This document shows, one piece after another, positions 4,668-9,541 of a DNA stretch of 9,541 nucleotides (position 1 is the stretch's first letter; the number at the start of each line of letters is the position of its first letter). The DNA comes from Oscillospiraceae bacterium. GTDB lineage: Bacteria > Bacillota > Clostridia > Oscillospirales > Ruminococcaceae. The notes below the pieces were generated by a model. That model ran no database searches. It saw only the letters and a program-made list of their open reading frames with translations, and was not told where the DNA came from. The stretch covers positions 1-9,541 of the forward strand of contig JAGAKC010000240.1 in the NCBI GenBank assembly GCA_017848155.1. Reading direction: 5' to 3'. Position numbers and translations under genes: made by a program.

Positions 4668-6446
4668 ATGGCAGACACAATGCAGGGTCTGAAAAGAACA
4701 CATTACTGCGGAGAGGTGACCGAGGCAGGTAAGGAGGTCGTTGTAGGCGGCTTTACACAGAGAGTTCGTGATAAGGGCAGCCTTATCTTTATCGACCTCA
4801 GGGATAACACCGGAATAGTACAGCTGGTGTTTGACGAGAACACCGAGAAGTCCGTGTTTGAAAAGGCAAAGAGTGTGCGCTCCGAGTTCGTGCTGATGGC
4901 TAAGGGTCAGGTGCGTGCAAGAGAGAGCGTGAATACCGAGATAAAGACAGGCGGCGTTGAGATAGTGGTTACAGAGCTGCGTATCCTTTCAAAGTCCCAC
5001 ACCACACCGTTTGAGATAACCAGCAACACAAAGACCAACGAGGAGCTGCGCCTTAAGTACCGCTACCTTGACTTAAGACGTGAGCCGCTGCAGAAGAACC
5101 TCATGATGCGCCATGAGATAGCTAAGTGCGCAAGAGAGTATTTCTACGAGAACCGTTTCTATGAGATAGAAACGCCCATGATGATAAAGTCCACACCTGA
5201 GGGTGCACGTGACTACATCGTGCCCAGCCGTATCCACAACGGCAAGTTCTATGCACTTCCCCAGTCCCCCCAGATCTACAAGCAGCTGCTTATGATCTCC
5301 GGCATGGACAGATATATCCAGCTTGCACGCTGCTTCCGTGACGAGGACCTGCGTGCGGATCGTCAGCCTGAGTTTACTCAGATCGACCTTGAGATGTCTT
5401 TCGTTGACGTTGAGGACATCCTTGAGATGATGGAGGGCTTCATTAAGCGCCTTTACAGGCAGGTGCTGGATGTGGATATCCCCACACCGCTGCCCAGACT
5501 CACATACAATGAGGCTATGAACCGCTTTGGCTCGGACAAGCCTGACACTCGTTTCGGTATGGAGATCACTGATATCTCGGATATCGTAAAGAGCTGCGGC
5601 TTCTCCGTGTTCACAGATGCTATCGCAAACGGCGGCAGCGTTCGTGGCATCGTTGCAAAGGGCGCAGCTGACAAGCTGACCAGAAAAGAGATCGACAAGC
5701 AGACAGAGTTCGTTCGTGGTATCGGCGCAAAGGGTCTTGCTTATGTAAGATGGGTGGACGACGCTCCCAACTGCAGCTTTGCAAAGTTCATGGCAGAGGG
5801 CGAGCTTGAGGCTATCCTTAAGGCTCTCGGCTGCGAAAAGGGCGACGTTGCACTTATCGTTGCAGACAAGAACAAGGTTACGCTGCCTGTTCTCGGTGCG
5901 CTGAGATTAAAGCTCGCAAAGCAGCTGGACATCATCCCTGAGGGCTGGAACTTCCTGTGGATAACAGAGTTCCCGTTCTTCGAGTATGACGAGGAGAGCG
6001 GCGAGTGGCTTGCTATGCACCACCCCTTCACTATGCCTATGGACGAGTGTCTTGAATACCTTGAAACTGACAAGGAGAAGGTACGTGCAAAGGCTTACGA
6101 CCTTGTGCTGAACGGTGTTGAGCTGTCCAGCGGCTCCATCCGTATCACAGATTATGAGCTGCAGCAGAGGATGTTCGAGCTGCTTGGTCTTACAAAGGAA
6201 GAGATAGACGCAAAATTCGGCTTCCTTGTGGACGCATACAAGTACGGCGCACCTCCTCACGGCGGTGCGGGTATCGGTCTTGACAGACTTGCAATGCTCA
6301 TGTGCGGCTGCGACAGCCTGCGTGATGTTACGGCATTCCCGAAGGTACAGAATGCAAGCGAGCTTATGAGCGAGGCTCCCTCCGTCGTTGCGGACGAGCA
6401 GCTAAAGGAGCTTGGTATAGCTATAATCGCAGACAGCGAGGAATGA
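4668..6446 (+). CDS. aspS: aspartyl-tRNA synthetase, bacterial type
   Basis: This cytoplasmic class II synthetase charges tRNA-Asp with aspartate using ATP. The 592 residues show the full bacterial architecture: an OB-fold anticodon-binding domain (about 1-110), the catalytic core, a GAD insertion (about 300-410) and the C-terminal part of the core. Visible motifs are QSPQ (199-202), class II motif 2 around FRDEDLRADRQPEF (223-236, with R224 and E226), AMHHPFTMP, and motif 3 GGAGIGLDR (532-540, with R540). AAAGGAG ends nine bases before the ATG. Position 36 in RVRDKGS is Lys where E. coli has Leu and non-discriminating enzymes often have His, so specificity for tRNA-Asn is unclear. The GNAT gene follows after 97 bases with no convincing terminator between. 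Confidence 0.98.
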   Translation: MADTMQGLKRTHYCGEVTEAGKEVVVGGFTQRVRDKGSLIFIDLRDNTGIVQLVFDENTEKSVFEKAKSVRSEFVLMAKGQVRARESVNTEIKTGGVEIVVTELRILSKSHTTPFEITSNTKTNEELRLKYRYLDLRREPLQKNLMMRHEIAKCAREYFYENRFYEIETPMMIKSTPEGARDYIVPSRIHNGKFYALPQSPQIYKQLLMISGMDRYIQLARCFRDEDLRADRQPEFTQIDLEMSFVDVEDILEMMEGFIKRLYRQVLDVDIPTPLPRLTYNEAMNRFGSDKPDTRFGMEITDISDIVKSCGFSVFTDAIANGGSVRGIVAKGAADKLTRKEIDKQTEFVRGIGAKGLAYVRWVDDAPNCSFAKFMAEGELEAILKALGCEKGDVALIVADKNKVTLPVLGALRLKLAKQLDIIPEGWNFLWITEFPFFEYDEESGEWLAMHHPFTMPMDECLEYLETDKEKVRAKAYDLVLNGVELSSGSIRITDYELQQRMFELLGLTKEEIDAKFGFLVDAYKYGAPPHGGAGIGLDRLAMLMCGCDSLRDVTAFPKVQNASELMSEAPSVVADEQLKELGIAIIADSEE

Positions 6447-6507
6447 TAAGGCGGTCTATAAAGTGCCTTCTTCGTTGTCGCTTTACAGACATTTTCAGAC
6501 AGGTAAT

Positions 6508-6529
6508 GCGGCAGGTCACTCCCTGCCGC
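6508..6529 (+). other. GC-rich hairpin between aspS and the GNAT gene
   Basis: GCGGCAGG (6508-6515) pairs perfectly with CCTGCCGC (6522-6529) around the loop TCACTC. There is no T tract, so termination is unlikely. It ends just before the ribosome binding site at 6536-6539 and may stabilise aspS mRNA or tune expression of the next gene. Confidence 0.4.
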
Positions 6530-6543
6530 TGATTCAGGATAAA

Positions 6544-7074
6544 ATGTACAGGATAAAACTCATCAGACCTCGCATGGATTTTGCAGGTCAGATAATGCAG
6601 TACAGCTGCGATTTTACAGAGCACGACCCGAGCGAGTGCATGGGCGGCTGCGGAAATCTTCGTAAATGCCTGAATGCCGCCGAATGGATAGAGGGCGTTG
6701 AGCGGCTGGTTTCGGCTGACAGCTGTCCCGAGGGTTATGCGGTGTCAGATACCTACCTTGCTGTCAGAGAGCCTGATAACAGGCTGGTAGGTTTCATAGA
6801 GCTGCGGCACAGCATCGACAGCACGGACCTCAGCGAGTGGGCAGGGCATATCGGTTATTCGGTCAGACCCTCCGACAGGCGCAGAGGTCATGCAAAGGAG
6901 ATGCTGCGGCAGGTGCTGGACAGGGCACGTGAGCTTGGAATGGACCGGCTGCTTCTGTGCTGCGACGAGGACAATATCGCAAGCGAGAGGACGATACTTG
7001 CAAACGGCGGTAGGTTTGAGCGCATGACAGAGATAAACGGCAGACCGGTGAAGCGCTTCTGGATAACGCTCTGA
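6544..7074 (+). CDS. GNAT-family N-acetyltransferase
   Basis: This 176-residue protein is a single-domain GNAT enzyme that should transfer an acetyl group from acetyl-CoA to an amine; the substrate is not predictable. Motif A is clear: GYSVRP (104-109), then the R-x-x-G-x-A phosphate-binding loop with R112, G115 and A117, then the helix KEMLRQVLDRARELG. Later parts fit motif B, with LLLCCDEDNIASERTILANGGRF typical of the family in shape (DxxNxxSxxxxxxxGG). ATG 6544 is preferred over GTG 6463 because MYRIKLIRP is a normal GNAT N-terminus and AGGA (6536-6539) precedes it, although its four-base spacing is tight. The upstream extension crosses a GC-rich hairpin and looks non-coding. The sigma factor gene starts 24 bases downstream, so co-transcription is likely. 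Confidence 0.87.
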   Translation: MYRIKLIRPRMDFAGQIMQYSCDFTEHDPSECMGGCGNLRKCLNAAEWIEGVERLVSADSCPEGYAVSDTYLAVREPDNRLVGFIELRHSIDSTDLSEWAGHIGYSVRPSDRRRGHAKEMLRQVLDRARELGMDRLLLCCDEDNIASERTILANGGRFERMTEINGRPVKRFWITL

Positions 7075-7084
7075 TATTATTATG

Positions 7085-7091
7085 AAGGGGG
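7085..7091 (+). promoter_or_regulatory. ribosome binding site for TTG start
   Basis: AAGGGGG is seven bases before TTG 7099, where no ATG or GTG is available in frame, so it decides the start of the sigma factor gene. Confidence 0.7.
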
Positions 7092-7098
7092 CACAGCT

Positions 7099-7596
7099 TT
7101 GGAAAAGCAGGAATACAAGGAGCTTCAGGCTACCTGCGTCAACGGCGGAATGAAAGCCTTTGCAAGGCTGTATGAAACGGTATACCGTGAGATGTATTAC
7201 TCCGCATATTATTCGCTTGCGGATGATGCGGACGCAGTAGAGGTCGTGACCAACGCCGTAAGGAGCACCTTCAATAACATTGCAAGGCTGCACACGGAGA
7301 ATGCGTTTCTTACATTCATCATGAAAACGCTGTGCACCTGCATCAAGATGAAATTCAAGGAGTATGCGGGCGAGGGCAGGGAGATACGCTATGACAAGAC
7401 GAAGCTGCGCCCGAATGACGACGGCATCGACGTGAAGCAGGAATTCAACCGGCTGCCCGACACGGAGCGGCTCATTGCGGCTCTGTATGTGGGAGGAAGA
7501 TTCCGCCCCGATGAGATAGCACATTTTACGGGTCTTTCAGCTTCTACCGTAAGAAAGAAGCTGGAAAAGGCTATGGAGGGCTTCGCCCTTGACTGA
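7099..7596 (+). CDS. ECF-type RNA polymerase sigma factor, divergent
   Basis: The 165-residue product has the two-domain layout and length of an extracytoplasmic-function sigma factor. Region 2 spans about residues 20-90 (FARLYETVYREMYYS through FLTFIMKTLCTCIK) and should contact core polymerase and the -10 element. Region 4 spans about 116-162: FNRLPDTERLIAALY, then the helix-turn-helix RPDEIAHFTGLSASTVRKKL (136-155), which reads the -35 element. The core-binding DLVQ-type motif is degenerate, reading EVVT at 48-51. The gene starts with TTG behind AAGGGGG. It lies 24 bases after the GNAT gene and 21 bases before a single-pass membrane protein, the usual position for a regulator of an ECF factor. 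Targets and signal are unknown. Confidence 0.85.
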   Translation: MEKQEYKELQATCVNGGMKAFARLYETVYREMYYSAYYSLADDADAVEVVTNAVRSTFNNIARLHTENAFLTFIMKTLCTCIKMKFKEYAGEGREIRYDKTKLRPNDDGIDVKQEFNRLPDTERLIAALYVGGRFRPDEIAHFTGLSASTVRKKLEKAMEGFALD

Positions 7597-7602
7597 TACA
7601 GC

Positions 7603-7610
7603 AAAGGAGG
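7603..7610 (+). promoter_or_regulatory. strong ribosome binding site for TTG start
   Basis: AAAGGAGG is seven bases before TTG 7618, which opens the long frame. An ATG at 7614 is only three bases from it and reaches a stop codon after eight codons (7638-7640). Confidence 0.8.
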
Positions 7611-7617
7611 GATATGC

Positions 7618-9541
7618 TTGACGGTATCGCAGCTTTATAAATACATGACCGAAAAGGTGGTGCCCGAGAGCGTAATGCCCCAGAATATCTCCGCCTGCCT
7701 TATGGACGAGGATGTGCAGATCCCTGAGCTTGATGCATTCACATTCCTTAACAGGGTCCGTGCGCTCGGAATAGGCTCGGCGGATTTTCTGTATCTGCTG
7801 AAGGGCTGCGGCGCACCTGAGGAGGCTGTCGAGAAGATCGAGAGCAACCCTGCCATGAATCTTCAGGGACTTGTGGTGACGCTGGAAAGCTCGGGACTTA
7901 CTCCGAAGGACTACACACGCATGCTGTATACCGCACGTCAGCTGTGGGAGCGCACGCTCACCATGCAGCTGGACGAGCTGGAGCAGGCGCAGCAGCTGCC
8001 CGAGGAGGACATCATCAGTGAGGTGCTCGGTGAGCCTGCGGCGAGGGAGAGCGATACTGACGATGCGCCTGTTGAAGCTGAGGAATACGGCGAGGATATT
8101 TCCGAAGTGGAGGAAGCTGCGCCCGATATCGCAGAGAGCGCTGACAGTGAAGATGATATAGAAGATACAGAAAGTACAGAAGGTACAGACGATACAGAAG
8201 CTGAAAAAAGCACAGAGCATGAAGAATTTGTCGTGCGTATAAAGCATGAGGAACAGTATGCGCCTGTTGGCGAAGAGGAGGATATTTCCTCCGACGAGGA
8301 CGGATATTATCCCGATGACGATGAAGCTGATGAAGAAACTGAGCCATATACCGATGAAGAAAAGGAGCCGCTCGATTTCGGAAACTATGACCGTGAGGAG
8401 CAGGCTAAGACAAACACGGGCAAGATAGTTGCGGCTTCGATAGGTGCTTGCGTGCTGCTGGGACTCAGCGGTGCGATGGAGTATTTCGGCTTTGCCCGTA
8501 CGGTTGATGATGTGCCTGCTATGCGGTTTGCGGCAGACAGTGCGGCGATCTTTGCTGAGGTGTACACTGCATACAACAACGGACAGCTTGGCGGTGACGG
8601 TGTCCTGCCGAGAAGCTTTACAGACAGCACTGTATTCGGAAGCATTCTGGCAGTGCCGCCTGCAGGTGATTCGGACAGGAGTGAGCTTGGCGTCTGCACT
8701 GTGGGTGAAAATGCATTCGCAGTATGTGATGACGGAATAGATGTATATACCGTTGGCGATGGCGAGCTGCTGCTTGCAGGGACGATACCTGCGCCCGAGG
8801 ACGCAGAGTACATTTCTGTGATTCCCCATGAGGACAGCGTCTGCGTTGCCTTTGCGGCGGATGACAGCGCAGGCTTCATCTGCTACGGTGAGGACGGAGA
8901 GGTGCTTTATTCCTGCAATCAGGCAGGAATACTAACCGATATATCAGTTAATGATGGCGAGATAGCGCTCGGCACGATATATATTCCGCCGTTTGACGAG
9001 AATTTCACGGCGGAGCAGACAGAGAAGTATCTTCCTGTCATACAGCTTGACGGCGGAGCTATGACTATCTCTCCGACGGATATCATAACGGACGGAAAGA
9101 GCAGCGGCTGCGGCTATGCGGTATATGGCAGCTACAGCCTTGCTGACGGCACGCTGACCGACTGCGGCGCTGTGCTGGGCGACCCTGTGTTTTCGGGTGC
9201 GGAGCAGCTTTTTGCGGTCATGGCAGGTGGAGAGGGGCATACTGTTGTCACTGTCGGAGAGAAGACGACGATGGCTGACGGGGAAGAGGTCACTGAAAAG
9301 GTGATAGAAGCCTGCGATATCCCTGCGGGAATTGCTTATGACGATGGCGAGGTGTTTGCCGCAGCTTCGACGGGCGGGGACGGCACTATGATATATCTTT
9401 ACGGTATAAGCGAGGACGGATGGCAGCCGCTTTCCGCCATCGCAAATCTGCCTGATGGCTTTGACAGCATAAGGACAGAGGGTGAGCTTCTGTACATATG
9501 TGCAGGTGATGAGGTGCTTGCTGCCGCTGATATATCAGACC
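7618..9541 (+). CDS. single-pass membrane protein, candidate sigma regulator (partial)
   Basis: From TTG 7618 the frame is open for 641 codons and leaves the window without a stop, so the gene is truncated at its 3' end here. The N-terminus (about 1-140) is soluble and helical, beginning LTVSQLYKYMTEK; I recognise no family. Residues 142-261 form a very acidic linker with 54 Asp or Glu in 120 positions. One membrane segment follows at about 270-287, preceded by K264 and K269, which predicts an N-in, C-out topology. The rest (about 293 onward) is Gly/Asp-rich and beta-like, with repeated short DG-E-hydrophobic turns that suggest a beta-propeller or similar fold outside the cell. No zinc-type anti-sigma motif (HxxxCxxC) is visible. 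Its place directly after the ECF factor and its topology suggest it regulates that factor; this is inferred. Confidence 0.85.
   Translation, partial: MTVSQLYKYMTEKVVPESVMPQNISACLMDEDVQIPELDAFTFLNRVRALGIGSADFLYLLKGCGAPEEAVEKIESNPAMNLQGLVVTLESSGLTPKDYTRMLYTARQLWERTLTMQLDELEQAQQLPEEDIISEVLGEPAARESDTDDAPVEAEEYGEDISEVEEAAPDIAESADSEDDIEDTESTEGTDDTEAEKSTEHEEFVVRIKHEEQYAPVGEEEDISSDEDGYYPDDDEADEETEPYTDEEKEPLDFGNYDREEQAKTNTGKIVAASIGACVLLGLSGAMEYFGFARTVDDVPAMRFAADSAAIFAEVYTAYNNGQLGGDGVLPRSFTDSTVFGSILAVPPAGDSDRSELGVCTVGENAFAVCDDGIDVYTVGDGELLLAGTIPAPEDAEYISVIPHEDSVCVAFAADDSAGFICYGEDGEVLYSCNQAGILTDISVNDGEIALGTIYIPPFDENFTAEQTEKYLPVIQLDGGAMTISPTDIITDGKSSGCGYAVYGSYSLADGTLTDCGAVLGDPVFSGAEQLFAVMAGGEGHTVVTVGEKTTMADGEEVTEKVIEACDIPAGIAYDDGEVFAAASTGGDGTMIYLYGISEDGWQPLSAIANLPDGFDSIRTEGELLYICAGDEVLAAADISD
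8164..8199 (+). repeat. 9-bp tandem repeat coding for Asp/Ser/Gly-Thr-Glu units
   Basis: Four successive nine-base units (GATACAGAA, AGTACAGAA, GGTACAGAC, GATACAGAA) sit within the acidic linker and encode DTE, STE, GTD and DTE. Being in frame, copy-number change would lengthen or shorten the linker without breaking the gene. Confidence 0.75.

Noticed and set aside
6463..6543. GTG 6463 as start of the GNAT gene
   Set aside because: The extra 27 residues do not resemble a GNAT N-terminus, cross a GC-rich hairpin and lack a good ribosome binding site.
7614..7640. Eight-codon ATG frame before the TTG start
   Set aside because: The spacing of three bases from AGGAGG is too short, so a leader peptide is unlikely.
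7537..8829. 430-codon open frame on the minus strand
   Set aside because: It lies opposite the sigma/membrane pair. The plus strand has a strong ribosome binding site, a membrane segment and an open frame to the window end. The hydrophobic run in the minus translation is the reverse of acidic codons.

Overview
The window looks like a chromosomal segment of a Gram-positive anaerobe of the Clostridia, most likely a Ruminococcus-type member of the Oscillospiraceae. The grounds are strong G-rich Shine-Dalgarno sites, GTG and TTG starts, sigma-A type promoters, intrinsic terminators with T tracts, and the style of its AspRS. This placement is inferred from sequence character, not from a search. 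All supported genes lie on the + strand. No insertion sequence, phage gene or CRISPR array was seen.

Layout. Positions 1-1478 hold an aldose 1-epimerase (galM) followed by a small membrane-anchored ComEA-like helix-hairpin-helix protein, with a GC-rich hairpin between them. Positions 1508-1704 are a self-contained tRNA-Ser(GGA) unit with a perfect-consensus promoter, a leader hairpin, the tRNA with encoded CCA, and a terminator. Positions 1797-4208 are a two-gene unit with its own promoter and terminator: a two-pass membrane protein with a YcxB-like repeat on each side of its membrane hairpin, then a 472-residue protein of unknown function. Positions 4207-4527 carry a 69-residue protein that resembles half of a ferritin-like bundle; its ribosome binding site lies inside a hairpin, and a terminator follows.

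From 4560 onward a promoter drives aspS (aspartyl-tRNA synthetase), which is followed in the same direction by a GNAT acetyltransferase, an ECF-type sigma factor, and a long reading frame that runs off the window end. That last gene starts with TTG at 7618. It encodes a cytoplasmic helical N-terminus, a very acidic linker, one membrane segment and a large beta-rich domain expected outside the cell.

The sigma factor and the membrane protein are 21 bases apart and form the most interesting unit here: a candidate transmembrane sensor and sigma-regulator pair of unrecognised type. The galM, tRNA-Ser and aspS genes are ordinary housekeeping. The GNAT, the 472-residue protein, the YcxB-like protein and the mini-ferritin candidate have no demonstrated role in this context.
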